Assembly (NCBI GenBank): GCA_948474755.1
Contig: CAOLHI010001813.1
Location: 186,001-250,000, forward strand
Direction of reading: 5' to 3'
Source of the DNA: Ctenosaura bakeri
Lineage: Eukaryota > Chordata > Lepidosauria > Squamata > Iguanidae
DNA: 64,000 nt
Of this stretch, positions 1 to 12,497 are shown one piece after another. The stretch's first letter is position 1. Each line of letters begins with the position of its first letter. The notes beneath the pieces are model-generated. The model ran no database searches and was not told where the DNA came from. It saw only the letters and a list, made by a program, of their open reading frames with translations. Made by a program: the position numbers and the translations under genes.

Positions 1-146
1 AAAATATGTTTTAAATGTTTTAACTCATTACGATGTTTAATATGTTTTTAGCTTATTGAAATTGTTTTATTGTTTTGAATGTGTTTTAATGCTATTTGTA
101 AGCCATCCTGAAGTCTTCTGATATGGGTATAAATATTTTAATACAT
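1..146 (+). mobile_element. L2-like LINE 3' end (fragment)
   Basis: The strand reads as AT-rich 3' UTR followed by a 'gtaagccatcctgaag...gggtataaatatttta' module. This is the usual 3' end of squamate L2-type LINEs (a 'gtaagccgccctgag ... gggtataaata' motif). The same UTR flavour occurs in inverse orientation at about 14.9 kb. The coding part would lie before the window. The (ATAATC)n run at 1566-1592 could be the displaced microsatellite tail of this copy, with the intervening segment inserted; that link is inference. Confidence 0.5.
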
Positions 147-307
147 TCCTCCCTCCATATTTGGGGGTTTGACCTTTGCAAATTTGGTTATTCGCAAGGC
201 ATGTTCTCATCTTTCTTCCCCTCCATATTTTCTTCTTACCATTGTTACCCTGATTTCTGGGGGTCCCGTGAGGGGGCCTCACAAGCACGCTCCAAATATT
301 ATAAAGT

Positions 308-1123
308 TGGGAATTAGCAAAGAGCACAAGCTAGCACTACGAGAGGCAGGGCAACATAGCGAGATCTTTTACCCAATATCTAAGGGGTCAGGCCGAGTCA
401 AGGAGCAAACAGAAGTAAATAATAATTGTTGTTTTATTGATATACAGTCAAACATGTGTATGCAACACACTCACACAGAGATCTATAGAAATAAAGGTTG
501 GAGTTGGATAGAAGGATTTTCAGAGGAGGTTTTGTATGGGAAATACTACACCTGTCCTGAAGCCCAGGTAGTCTGAGGAAAAAGGTCCGTAGCAGAGGAG
601 ATTCTCAGCACGAGGAGCTGAGGGAAAGGCTCGTCGAACGAAGCGGCAGCAAGGCGGGATGGAAGCCAGGAGCGATCCGAGGAAGTGCTCAAAGTCAGGG
701 GTTCTTATAGGGGAAAATGTGGCCGTAGGCTAGTCCGTTCTCAGGGATAACAATGGGTTTCAGGCTGGAGACAAAGCCTCCGAAAGGTCAGTATTTTACA
801 TGATTGAGTTAAGACCGAGTTGTCAATAGAGTAGCCAGTAGGCAAATGCAGAGTGCTTGACAATTGAGTATTTGGCTCATCAAGCTGCCTGCTCGGGGCA
901 GGGAGTCCTTTGTAAGTAGATGCATACATAATGTGGTACTTGCACTGAGGTCTCCTAAAGCGGCAGTCTGGCTATTTCTGGCCTGCCTGTATTTGTTTGG
1001 AATGTTTCAGCAATTAGCAGCGTGCCTGTGTGCGTGCTTGTCCAGAGGCCTCGCAAGCATGTGGAGAGGAATAGGTAAAGAAGGCCAAATTATTGATATC
1101 AAATGATATCTAATATCCCACAA
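308..1123 (-). mobile_element. LTR-like segment, probable endogenous retrovirus or LTR element
   Basis: Read on the minus strand, this stretch has the order expected of an LTR. It begins TGTGGGATATTAG near 1123 and has a TATA-like CCTATAAGAA at about 703-712. An AATAAA signal lies at 433-438, and it ends near ...CTAATTCCCA at about 308, an imperfect inverted match to the beginning. The spacing from TATA to polyadenylation signal (about 265 bp) would suit an R region. Below 308 a GC-rich leader-like stretch (245-300) follows, but I could not assign a primer-binding site to a tRNA. No second LTR, gag or pol is visible. Family is unassigned; boundaries are estimates. Confidence 0.42.
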
Positions 1124-1548
1124 GTCTGGGCTAGAAACTATGGTAACACCATCCCCTGCATTCTTCACCTCAGGCTTGTGATGCTTGTCTTTAAAATGGA
1201 TCTTTTTACCTTTTGGAACAAAGTCCCTATCCCACTGCTGAAGGTGTGGTCTCTCTGCCACGTGATTGCACATTCTGCTGTGTATTGGCTGCTGATTGGT
1301 CAGGTGCTCTTTTCTCAAGATGGCCACCAGAAGTAACAGAATTCCAAAACTTCTCTCTTCTTTTTCTGAGGGATAAGTACTAGTAAGTCTTTTAGGTTGT
1401 CTTTTTTCTTCCTTCAACCAACACCAGGGCCAGAGGCAAAAGTATGGGAGAGGAGAAGCTCCAGAGGAGACTGGGAGGGGAATCATGGGGGGGGAGTTAT
1501 TTGTGGTTTTTCCACTTTCACAAGGGTTCTGTGCCCCAAACCCTCTTG
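1124..1548 (-). other. Unassigned sequence upstream of the LTR-like segment, with a 160-codon open frame
   Basis: A minus-strand open frame runs from 1486 to 1007 and crosses the putative LTR start. It has no motif I recognise. If the 308-1123 segment is a 3' LTR, this could be the end of an element-encoded gene; if not, it is chance. No polypurine tract sits at the LTR start, which argues against a simple retroviral 3' end. Purine-rich runs lie at 1352-1368 (minus strand) and 1443-1497 (plus strand). Confidence 0.2.
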
Positions 1549-3550
1549 AATGTGGAAGGGCTACATAATCATAATCATAATCATAATCATAGTCATGTCC
1601 TCTGGTAAGAGTAACATTGTTGAGCTGCTAATCATCTACAGAGTAAACTTCCTTGAACAATATGGATCCCGATTGTTCATGCTTTCCTCTAAAATGATAA
1701 AGCCTAAATTCTTATGGGGCACTCAGCTGGGATATCTTTTAGTGTGACACATCCCTGTGAACATGTTTAATAAGCACATATTAATATTTACCAAGTAGTT
1801 GTACTTCATTTTACTTCCCAGAAACTTGAAGGATTTAGAGGCCATAATTTGTCTGTATTCTAATTGGTCATAACTATATTTTGTGTGTTTTGTTTTCTCT
1901 AGAATGACATCCTCTGAATATCAGCACATTGGGCACCAACATTTTCCAACTAACAAAAGAAAGTGGCCAGACTTCCTGGTACTGCTTACATACTTTTGGT
2001 TAAGGTATCTAGTTGATCGTTGCTGGATGTACTTAGATAATTGATAAAACCTTTGTTGTTTGGGTTGTTTCCAGCTTAGGGTGACCCTACAGCAAACCTG
2101 TCACAGGGTTCTTTACCTACTATAAATGAATGTCAATCACAAAAAGTTTCCTCTGATGAGTGACTGAATTTGGTAAATCTTTTAGCAGGACAATGACAAT
2201 TGGATAATTATTAGATTCATATTAATAACAAACTGTCATTAAGTATTACAAGGAATAATACTTATTTTTTAAAAACATTTAACACTTAAATATTGAAATG
2301 TTTTTACAGCACACCAGGACCCCTCAGGGGAGCTGGGCAGCAATATAGAAATGCAATAAATAAAAGAATTAAAACAGAAGATACTAGCAATAGGAGTGAA
2401 ATTAACTTAACATGAAGGCCTCCTTCAGCAGAACTTGGCAATGTAGAAGTGTTATTCTTTTCTTTCCCCGGGAGCTGCCAAAGTCCACACTATGCTCTCC
2501 TATAGTGTTGTACCCTGTGGTGACAAAGACTGATAGGAGAATTAGAAGAAGAGGACATCTGAGCACGTGGAGGTAGCCTAGAGGTAGAGAAGGTAAACTT
2601 TTAATTCTTTAATTTGGATGGAAATGACACCCCAGTTAACCCAAGAGCAAAACTTGCTATGATGGATGTGAGCTGTTACCAAACTGCACTGCAGGCATAA
2701 AAGCAAACTGCTAGAGATTTTGTGTGTAATTCACAATAGTAAGCTCCAAGTATAGCTAACTCTGCCACCACCAACCACCATTATTATTATTCACAGTAAT
2801 ATTTAAACTTTGTGACATATGCTCTTTAAAATTTTTAAAAGGCTTTGAAGTTCATCTCTCGTAAAAACAAAGGAAAAATTGCACAAGATTGCATCTATCT
2901 TTTTAAACAGTTAGTGAAGAAAAACACACAAGCCTAGGAGAGGGTGCTGCATTTGCTTTTGCCTGAACCTGCTGGTAAGGACAAAATTCCATCCCTTCCT
3001 TGCATTTCCCCACTGCTAAGTTAACTGAGTGCAGACTGCTTTTGAACTTGGTTTGCAGGCTGCTGAAAAAAGTGGGACAGCAGAGGTTTAATAAAAACTT
3101 TTATTGCCAGGTCAGTGGATAGTACAGCTTGAAAACAAGCTTGTAGTTATATCCATATTGTCTCTAGCAGGATTGCTGTCTTTGGTATGAGTTAGGCCTT
3201 GGCTGACAGGTACATTTGAGGGAAGTCAAAGTTTTTTCCCACTTGTACCTTCCCCCCCCCCAAAACCATTTAGATTTTCTTCTACCTACAGATATGAAAA
3301 ATGTCCATATATTTATGAAGTAAAATAAAAACCAAAGAGATGCATTTTATAGGGAATTAATAATTAAGGCAGTTCATATCTGCTCTACGCCTACATTCTG
3401 TCATTGGTCTGGCTAGAATGCAACAAAATAATTAAGTAGAACTCACCAATATTCTTTCAGATGTCTGGGCTATTCGCCATGTTAAATGCACATAGAGTGG
3501 GTGGGACAGCATTATAGTGAAAGGACTAAGCTATTGAGAGGTCTCTCTCT
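1549..3550. other. Mostly unannotated AT-rich sequence
   Basis: The stretch contains an (ATAATC)n microsatellite at 1566-1592. A decayed BovB-like SINE 3' end lies at about 2050-2118 in minus orientation ('ttgttgtttgg...gtgaccctacagcaaacctgtcacagggtt'). A possible L2/SINE 3' tail lies at 2327-2372 ('gcaatatagaaatgcaataaataaaa'). A poly-C run occurs at about 3251-3260. No coding signal is seen. Confidence 0.4.
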
Positions 3551-3752
3551 GACCATTTCTGCACTGCACTGTTATAGTGCTATTATTCCACTTCCAACAT
3601 CCTGTGGAATTCTGAGGTTTGTAGTTTACTGAGGTCAAAGAGCTCTCTGGCTGAGATTTCCAAATGCCCCTCCCTAAACTGCAAACCCCAGGATTCCACA
3701 GGATGATGAAAGTGAAATAACAGCACCATAACAGTGTAGTGTGGAAATGACC
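3551..3752. mobile_element. MITE family B copy 1 (palindromic, 202 bp)
   Basis: The ends are GACCATTTCTGCAC and GTGTGGAAATGACC, inverted relative to each other. They flank a long imperfect palindrome with the family B core ('ttccacttccaacatcctgtggaattctg ... ccccaggattccacaggatg'). The flanking triplet TCT is duplicated exactly (3548-3550 and 3753-3755). A (TG)n run begins in the right flank. There is no coding capacity, so it must be mobilised by a transposase encoded elsewhere. Confidence 0.85.
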
Positions 3753-3753
3753 T

Positions 3754-3775
3754 CTGTGTGTGTGTGTGTGTGTGT
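3754..3775. repeat. (TG)n microsatellite
   Basis: About eleven tandem TG units directly abut the right target duplication of the neighbouring MITE. Confidence 0.95.
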
Positions 3776-5955
3776 AGAGTAATAGACCATTGTACTAAAA
3801 GAGAAGATATCTAATTCTAAGCACCTGAATTGTTAGCTCTGGAAATATCAAAAAATTTCAGTTCAGGTCTATCAAGAGAAGGAAGGTGACAACATGGTAT
3901 GAGTGTACAGTACTGTGTTGAGAAAGTTGTTTATTTTATTGAAGTGCCGAACTACATATCTTTGTCATATTTTGTCCCTTCAGAGTTTTTGATATCATTT
4001 GTGTATCTAATATGTTGTCATAAGGTTTTCATTTTGTGTGTACTTCTATAGAATTATTCATTCATTTAGTGTTAGATACTGCTGTCCTTCAATTTTCTAA
4101 ATAACAAGCTGACTGAAAAAAAGTATCATTAAGGAAAGAAAGATGACATTTTGGACAAGGTAAAAGTTAATAGTGAGATGCAAGATGAATGTCTTCCACA
4201 GAAGCAAAGCATCCTCAAATCCTAAAAATGAAACACAGTAAAATCTGAGTGGAATGTGGGAAATTTGGCACAGAAAACCTTATCTTGATTATACTTATAT
4301 CTTTTTTTTTTTTTTAGTATTCTTCCATTAAAGAGATCTCACTGGTAGCTGGTCATTAAAAGAAATACACAACATGCCATGTCATCTTCTCACCCTCTTC
4401 TCCCATTAGGAATAGCAATAAGAACAGAGAAAGAACTCCCTTATATCTCAACCAATGGGATATTTAGGCACCATGATTTATTGGCATTGTATTGGTTTTT
4501 AATAGCATCAGATTCAGATTCATAAGATAAGTAGAAAAGAGGGATGTCTATAATGAAAAGAGGATGGAAAAATGCTGAAAAACTTAGATTATTGTTTGTA
4601 GAAAAAAATGATTGCACATATCAGTTATAATGAACATAATGATGCTTAAGAGAAAGATCTGTTGGATCCCAGTAGTAAAGCAACATGTTTTGAAGAAGAA
4701 TTTTGTATAATAAAATTCATTTGGGGGGAAGATGTAGAGAAGCAATAATGCGTAGCACAAGATATTAAGTGTTCATCTAATTCTTATCAAAAACACAATA
4801 GCAAGAGAGATATTTAAATGCTCATTTTCAGATTGATTGAAGGAAGGAGGAGAAAAGCAAAAACAACAACAGGTTAAACAATGGTTCTATGGGTTCATAA
4901 TCATGTTAACAATACTATAGAAACATGATCCAAAGGATATTGAAAGGAAGAGTATCCAATTGAAAATGGGTATTCTCGTTTTCCTATCCACTTTCTTTTA
5001 ACTGTTTTTTTTTCCAATAGAGTTTGTGGTTCTTCACAATTTATACTGACCTTTCATGATATAAAGAAACTAATTCCAGTTCTAAAACACCGAACAATAT
5101 GTTCACATTTTAAGAGCAAGCTTTTCTGGGTTCAAACACTTGAATGCCTTTTTTTAAACTTATCATTTTAAATTAAGTAGCATGTGTTCATTTTGTAGGC
5201 CCACTTGCTTATTCCTAACACTTCCTAATTTGAAAGAAACAGATACAAATGTAACCCTCCCTCAAATGATCACAGATGAAGCTTCACATGAGATGGCATC
5301 ATACATTATGGTTTTATATATATATATATATTAGACACATACTGCTTCTTGCCCAATGAAATTCTGTTTAAATGTCTACTAGAAAACTAATTGGGACTAA
5401 ACAGAACTCACACGCTTCTCTTCAGCTTGCCAAAATAAAAGCACATATTGTTCAGAACAGAATTTATAAACATTACTTGCATGCTGGCCAGGTGATTCTG
5501 GGAGATATAATTTTTATAAATACATCATTAATAAATATCGTGCTTTTCTCCCAATATGTGACCCAAGGTGGCTTTTAATACATGTTAAAATGAAATACCA
5601 TAACTAAAACTGTATGAGATACAATAGTTTTAAAAGGCATTAAAACAATCAATCCATTTTAAACATGAATTTAAAATAGTTAGAAACACATTCAGCACAG
5701 AATGCGTATGTTTTCTTCTTAAAAAAGCACACCCATTGCCCATTTTTCTAACTTCAGTTGAAGGCTGAAAGATGGCTTAAATAAGAAAGTCTTTGGTCAT
5801 TATTGCACCATGGCACCATCCCAGCATGAAGACATGTTGCTGTTAGTCTGAGTCTGTGATGCATTCCATTGCATGACATCATTGCGGTCCCACTGCTGTC
5901 ACATCCCTATCCATCATGATAGTGCTGTAAACCATTTCCAGAAAAAATCCAGTAA
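3776..5955. other. AT-rich non-coding stretch
   Basis: Only low-complexity features are visible: poly-T at about 4302-4316, poly-T at about 5005-5013 and (TA)n at 5315-5332. No gene, SINE or LINE is recognised. Confidence 0.5.
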
Positions 5956-6214
5956 TGACCTCCTTTTGCGCAATGATTTGTCAGCTGCAGGTGTGCAGGA
6001 AGGGCGGAAGCGCTATTAAGCGCTTCCTTCCACAGAACAGCCCAGGAAGAAGCCAGCTGTACTGTGGAAGGAAGGATCATGTCCTGAACACTTCCCATCT
6101 GCCAGCAGCTGACTGGTGCAGTGGGGAGCATTCAGGTCCTGATCTAATTCCAACAATGGCATTGCCTGGATTGCAATGGGACAATGTGAGATCATGGTGT
6201 AGTGCAGTAAGGGC
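5956..6214. mobile_element. MITE family A, decayed copy
   Basis: The left end 'cctccttttgcgca' and right end 'gtgcagtaagggcc' are decayed versions of the shared terminus. The interior keeps the family A hairpin ('gcttccttccacag ... ctgtggaaggaagg', about 6022-6074). Flanking triplets do not match, as expected for an old copy. The 145-codon plus-strand open frame across it (5955-6392) has no recognisable domain and is treated as chance. Confidence 0.55.
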
Positions 6215-8276
6215 CTTTGTCACCCATAGAATAGTAAAAAGGAATCAATTAACCAGGCCTCTGCAGAGTTTTTCCCCAGTGCCCTTTGAGTTACTAGCCT
6301 GTCCTAGCCTGATTTTGTTATTAACAGCTGTTTATAAGATAGACTCTCAAGTAGTGATAGCTGATGGCTGGGACTTAGAATACCAGCCTTGAGAAGCAGC
6401 AGCTTTACCTGGGAAACATATAGGCAAGGAGAATAAAATGTATATTACTGATAACAAAGGAGACAGCAGTGTGGGCTTCCCAGTGTATGGAATGCAAGCA
6501 GGTCCCACTTTGGATAAATAATAGATAGGTGCTAAGTGACTGATGCATTAGGGGGACTACTACATAACAGGGCCAAACTGCATGCCCTGATACCTGAAGC
6601 CTACCAGATTTTACAAATAAATGATATAATTTAGTATGCTAATTAGTTATCATATGTGTTGGGAGTTAGTTTCGCAGGATGTTAGCCCTTTGGGGGAAAT
6701 TCTATCAAAGTTAAAACTGTTAGGAATCAGCCTTCTTTTAGCAGAGTAACAGAAAAAGCGTGTACCAGTCTCTGTGTGGCTTCCCTGAACTAAGACTGAC
6801 TTAGAAAACAAAACAAGGCAGGCAGTTTCTGGTTACAAACTTATGCAAAGGTCACTAATGAATTTTACAATTATATATGCATTGGAGAGCCTAGATCCTA
6901 ACTAGCTAACAAAAAGGTAAAATAGTAGTTTCATTCTTAGCTCACCATCTTCTTGGTGGAAAGGCAAAGCATGGTCAGAGGGAAGGAAGTGGAAGCAAAA
7001 TAGCAAAGAGGGCAAAGAGAGAGATGCATGGTCTTTTATGTAAGGCCAGTGACCCCAGGGTCTATGCTGGGTCGCATGGTCTGGTCTCCAGGATACCATA
7101 GCCATGCATTTAACACAAAGAACAAAAAGCTGAGGCTTTAGGTGAGAAGGCAGAAGGCTTTGACATGCAAGAGAAAAATAAGCTTTATGCTAACTAAGCC
7201 CACCTTGCCCTAGAACAAGAGGCAGGGAAAGAGCATGTCAGAATTTTCCAATATGGACATATATAAGTGTGCATGCCTTCCTTTGTTCTGGGTGTCCAAT
7301 ATGTGTATATCTTTCCCAGACATCTATTTCTATTTTTTTGGCTGAAGCTGAATAAAATAATAACTTTATTTTGAATCTCCCACTGATGTGTGACTTATTG
7401 GCTTCATTGGGCTCCAGGAAAAACCTGCCCATTGTCACTATTGGTGGAAAAAAATATCCAGGCTCTGCAACTAAAAGTACTATTTGAACTTCCTATTTCT
7501 TCCCCCCTTGTTCTAATTATCAGTTGCTGTGAGAAGTACCCTTATATACTTCTGAATGAAACCCAAGGGTTACTAGAGATGTGCATGTGAGAAAGGGAGC
7601 AAAAAGGCCACCAGCTCAACCTGTACATAGTTAGTATACTAGGAAAAGAGTGCATAAAACATCAGCCTCAACATCACTGGGAACCCAGAAAATTGACATT
7701 CCTGATAACTCAGATAAATATCTATCTGTGAACAGACTATGACCCCATGATTTAGTTTTCCACATGCATGATCTGTCACCCTAAGAATGTAATCTTTTGT
7801 GAAACTTTATCTTGTGGATCTGTGGATTCTGAAAGAGGGAAGTCTGCAGAGTGGTTATGTGAAATGTGGAATAGTTTGTTAAGTGATTTACAGCATAACT
7901 CAATGCAAGGTTACTCACCAAATGGTTCATGATTTTCAGTGGAACTTATTCCCCAGTAAGTATGGATGAGATTACAGGCCAACTGACTGAGCTTTATCAT
8001 GGACAAAAGAAATTATCTTCTGAGTTTTTGTTCTATAGCAAGATATGTAGAGGTATTACTGTTTTTTCCCCCTTTGGTCATTTCCTCCTGTTATTCTTCT
8101 TTCATGCTATACTGCTGTCTTAGGATTCCTGAGGGAAAGTGTCTTAAGATGATTGCTCCTTCTCCAATGGTGTTTTCATCTAGAGATGTGAATCTTCATT
8201 TATTTTACTCTTGTATTCAAGAATAAAAGATATTTTAAAAGTTTATGGGGGATTTTTCACATTGTAAAATGACTAT
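6215..8276. other. Unannotated sequence
   Basis: There is no recognisable gene or repeat. The short open frames here (for example 6902-7105 minus and 7999-8226 plus) are low-complexity and lack motifs. Confidence 0.4.
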
Positions 8277-8732
8277 GGCCATTTCCGCACAGGCTTAAAG
8301 AAACGGTGCAGAGCGTCCTCCAGAGAGGACATCTGCACCTGGGAGTGGACTGGGTCAGACCTACTTACTGTAGATCCTCACCTCAGCCCACTCCCGAACA
8401 ACCCAAAGTGGTCATCCAGTGTGCTTTTGAAAGACCGCTTGAAAAAAGTCTTTCAAAAGCACAGAGCACGCCACTCCGTTCCCGCGCTCTGGTGCACATT
8501 TGCAGGCTTGCACCAGTGCGAGCCTGCGATCTGCCGGGGGTGGGCTTTAGGCTGGTGAGCTTCAGCGATTGGTGGAGAGCCTCCACCAACTGGAAGCTGC
8601 CATTTTCATCCTCGGAGCAGTGCGAAGTGGCAGCCACGCACTGCTCCAGACCAGCCTGGACCCAAGTGTGGAGCCAAGAAGTCCGGTAAGTACTGGCATG
8701 GGGTGATTCCCCCGCCCCGTGCAGAAATGGCT
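8277..8732. mobile_element. MITE family C copy 1 (456 bp)
   Basis: The termini GGCCATTTCCGCAC and GTGCAGAAATGGCT are flanked by an exact TAT duplication (8274-8276, 8733-8735). The interior shares modules with the copy at 19385-19850: 'ggtgcagagcg', 'gcacagagcacgc', 'ggagagcctccacca' and 'ggaagc'. An internal perfect 15-bp-arm hairpin lies at 8421-8462. The open frames of 127 and 136 codons on opposite strands here follow from GC-rich palindromic structure and show no domain. Confidence 0.85.
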
Positions 8733-10348
8733 TATTTTTTTTTACTTTTCTATTAAAATTGTACAATGTGAGAATTTTCTTTCCCCAAAGCAAAACTTCA
8801 TCAGATTTATTTTGTGGAGGTGGGCTTTTTTTTTTTTTAATTATTATAATTTTATTTTATTTTATTTTTGGAATGGGTATCTCAACGTGTCAGGATGAGA
8901 CACGTTAAGAATGAAAAGGTTTTCAAACATTCTTTACAACCCTATCAAAACTTCATTCAAGATCTCTTTGCAAGTTCCAAGCATCCAACAGCATAGCCTA
9001 AATTCTTTTCAACTGTTGCTGCTTCACTAGAAGTAGAGACTTGCTAGAACCAGAGACTGGGTTGGTAGGTGGCAGAGGAAACCATCTACACTGTTAGGAG
9101 ATAGTTTCTACTGACTGCTGTAAATGCTTCTTCCTGAAAGGGGAACCATTTTATAGCAGGAGCAGCTATTTTCAGCCAAAGGTTGGAAAGGTGACTGTTT
9201 TCGACTGCAGTTCTCAAAGGCACCCAGCACATAATTCTCTTCCCTTTTGTGTGGCCCTTAGCTTTTGAAGTTCAGATTGAAAAACAGTTTTTACATCTTT
9301 CCAGGTAAAGATCTAGGATCATAACTTTCACAGAGCTTGTCTAATTTGTGAGCAGCAGAGCTTAAGACATCTGAGAGAGAACCACAGAGCATTGAAATAA
9401 TTAGTGGATACATCAGGCAAAATGCTAACTGTACAGTGCAACAGATGTATAATATATCTGAACAAATTTTTGTTTTTCAACTATCACGGCTAGATAAAAT
9501 TATTTATGAAGACCATTGCATTTACTCATGTACTGTATAATACATCAAGATTTTTCCCCCCAGTACCTCTGAATCATCTTACAAATATATCTAAAAGTAT
9601 ATGTGGGAGTAGAGGTTGTTGAGATGTATGATCAAAAAGCTGATTTAGTGATGGTCCTTTCAAAAGATTTGTTGAATTTGAATTTGATTTCCCATATAAA
9701 TTACTCTTATTTTAAACTACTATTAATTTGTCTTAGTGAAACTTCCTTTAGTAAATGCTAGGGGACACTAGGTTTTTAAAAGCAATACATTTGTGTGGAC
9801 ACAAACATGAAAACCTGCTTATCGAGGAACTACGCAAGTGTGTCATCTCTGATACCTTGGATAAAAAAGTATGACTAGGATAACAAGATATACCCATTCA
9901 ATTGTCATTGCTATTCTGATTCTGTAATGTTAATGTGATTGCTTTCAAATTTACAAATAACACTGATGAACTCCTCTAACAATGCTATCCTGTATATTTT
10001 TATGTAGACAAAAAGTCATTGCATTTAATGTTACCTAATTCTGGGTACATGGGCATAGGATGACAATCTAGATATCAAATATAATTTGTCATAGTGGATG
10101 CCTATTTTTTTCTCTCTCAATTTATTTGCATGTTCCTGTTCTGTTAACAAACTTCCATTGAGACATGAAGCCTGCATTCCTGTACACAGGAGTAAATTCT
10201 ATTGGATTCAATAATGCTTACATTTAGAATTATACTGTCAAATGTGCCTTCTCCTACTGCATGTGTTTTTGGTGAACTATTTCTCTGTAATTTTGCAACT
10301 AAACTAGCAATATATTTTCTCATGGAAAAAGATATAGTCACTATCTAT
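8733..10348. other. AT-rich unannotated sequence
   Basis: Poly-T and a (TTTTA)n-like run lie at about 8827-8866. No gene or clear interspersed repeat is seen. Confidence 0.4.
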
Positions 10349-10541
10349 ATTGTTGCTGTCTACCTTCATGTCATTTCTAACTTATGAAGACCCTAAGGCA
10401 AACTTATCATAGGGTTTTCTGGGGCTGAGAGTGTGTGACGTGCCAAGGATCATCCAACGGGTTTCCATGGCTGAGAGGGGAATAGAACCCTGGTTTCCAG
10501 AGTCATAGTCCAATGTTCAAACCACCATACTTGCTCTCACA
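10349..10541 (-). mobile_element. Sauria-type SINE
   Basis: On the plus strand it begins 'ttgttgctgtctaccttcatgtcatttctaac', the reverse of the SINE 3' end. It continues through 'ccctaaggcaaacttatcatagggttttctgggg' and ends at the tRNA-related head ('gggaatagaaccctgg', B-box region). The BovB-like 3' part plus tRNA-like 5' part defines the family. It is diverged and non-coding. Confidence 0.8.
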
Positions 10542-10685
10542 CTAACTATATACCTATGTCCTATCATTTATTATCTATATATTATCTTTGTAACGATACC
10601 TACATCTGTCTACGCATATTTGCGAGTTTAATTTCTATCCCTTTTCAACTTTATATAATTTCTCTATCCATACTTACATCTGTTT

Positions 10686-10852
10686 TTGTTCTTGTGTACC
10701 TTCAAGTAATTTCCAACTATTGCGGGGTTTTCTGGGACTGAGTGTGTGTGATGTGCTCAGGATCACCAATGGGTTTCCATGGCTGAAGTGGGAACTGAAC
10801 TCTCCTTTCCAGGGTCATAGTCCAATGCTCAGACCAATGTACCACACTGTCT
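10686..10852 (-). mobile_element. Sauria-type SINE (internally deleted)
   Basis: It has the same organisation and orientation as the copy 150 bp upstream: 'cttgtgtaccttcaagtaatttcc ... gggttttctgggactgag ... gggtttccatggctga ... gtcatagtccaatgctcagacca'. A piece of the BovB-like part is missing around 10717. The two copies sit in a TCTA/ATCT-rich low-complexity stretch. Confidence 0.78.
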
Positions 10853-12077
10853 GTCTCTCCATCTACTGATTATATAGCCTCTCTCTCTATATATATATCA
10901 GCTTTACATCTATATCCAGATCCATCTATCATCTCTCTATATCCCATCTCTCTATAGGTAAGATTCAATACACTTTTAGTGTAGCAACAATATATTCCAG
11001 AGCAATTATTCTGAATCCCACAGCTGTTCAGCCAATTGTACAGCTGGGTCCATGGCTTTGAGCTCATTTGTTTAACAACTGAGTCAATTCCCAGCTATAA
11101 AACCAGAAGTGGGAAAAGGGGCTATGCATGTGCTTGTGAAATTATTGGTGGCACTAAGAATCGCATTTACACAACCTCTGAGGGGAAAAAAAAACACCTT
11201 CTACATATAATATATAATAGTGTATTGCCCCAACAGAATTCCAGTCTTTATCTCTGTCTCTGATGTATTGACAACATCTATATTTTAACCTTAGGCATTA
11301 TGAAAAGTGACTGTACATTAGAATGAGAAGTGTAATTACCTCACCTTCTCTATGGTATTGATCTCCTCATGTGGAAAGCAATGTTGCAAAAAGGAAAGTC
11401 TCCTTTATATGTAGAAAACCTCCATATGATTCAGAGTATTCATTTATTAGCATTCTAGATAGCAAAGGCTTTCCTCTTCAAGAGGAGATTCTGCACATGA
11501 GGAAACTATCAGATATGCATCACTACAACACTCCTTCTCTTCCTCGTACCTTTAGCATACCCACTTTTTATGAACCTGAATAGAGCTGCATGTGTGTGTA
11601 TGTGTATGTCTTTATGAGAGAGAATTGGCAGTCATTTCAAAGTTTTTACTTTAAGCATGATTATGTCTGGATCTAACCCAGTGTACCTATCATATATTCT
11701 CATCACACCCATTCTTTATACGGTTAAAATGCAGTTATATATGCCTGAAAGATGGCATATGCCTGGCATATTCCTGGATGACAATGAAGGCTGAAAGAAA
11801 GATGAGAAATATAACCTCAGTAGAAACATAACTTGATGATACATGGTTCATATTTAATGTCCCATATTAATGTTAATAATAGACAGAGGTAGCTTAAGTT
11901 CTGAACTGGAGTGGGAAAATGTCTCACTCTGAAATATGTGGCCCTTGGGCCACTACTGCTCACAAATGAAATCAGGGTGGGGGCAGGACTTGACATATAA
12001 TTCACATTTTTACTACTTTGATTCTGCTTTTTGTGCAATACATTTACTCCATCACCTTTCAGATTCAGAGACTCTAA
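10853..12077. other. Low-complexity then unannotated sequence
   Basis: A TCTCTCTATATAT-rich tract covers about 10855-10960. The plus-strand frame 11371-11583 is short and without motif. No other repeat is recognised. Confidence 0.4.
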
Positions 12078-12497
12078 GGCCCTTTCCTCACCTTACCTTC
12101 TTCCGGCGCTGGGGTACAGGGATTGCGCAAGCAGCCTCCAGCTAAGGCTCTCATATCCAGGGTCTTTCGACTCCGCACAAGGTGCCTGCTTGCACAAGAG
12201 TCCCGCCTCTTCCTTCCACAGCACAGCCTGGGAGTTTCCCAGGCTGCGCTGGGGCAGGAAGTGCGACCAGCGCGGCTCTGGAGGCTCCCCATGTTAGGTA
12301 AGTGCGTGTGGGGCCCGGGAGCAATGTGCAATCGCACACCATTTTCGGCTTCTAGCCGAAAATGAAAAGGTGCATGATCGGCACCTGTCCTACCCTGGAG
12401 CATTGTGCGATTGTAAGTGCATCATGCAGATCGCTCCTCACAATCTCGCAGTGCTCCAGGTGCCCTTTCTTATGGAAAATGCCATGCAACAAGGGCC
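12078..12497. mobile_element. MITE family A copy (420 bp)
   Basis: It starts GGCCCTTTCCTCAC, ends AAGGGCC and is flanked by an exact TAA duplication (12075-12077, 12498-12500). It has the GC-rich family A interior: 'cttccttccacagcacagcctgggag', 'gtaagtgcg', then 'cattttcggcttctagccgaaaatgaaaa', a hairpin. Frames of 60-109 codons in five registers are composition artefacts. Confidence 0.87.

Noticed and set aside
12031..12403. Overlapping frames of 60-109 codons as small genes
   Set aside because: They sit inside a family A MITE, and similar frames recur in the other copies because of shared palindromes.
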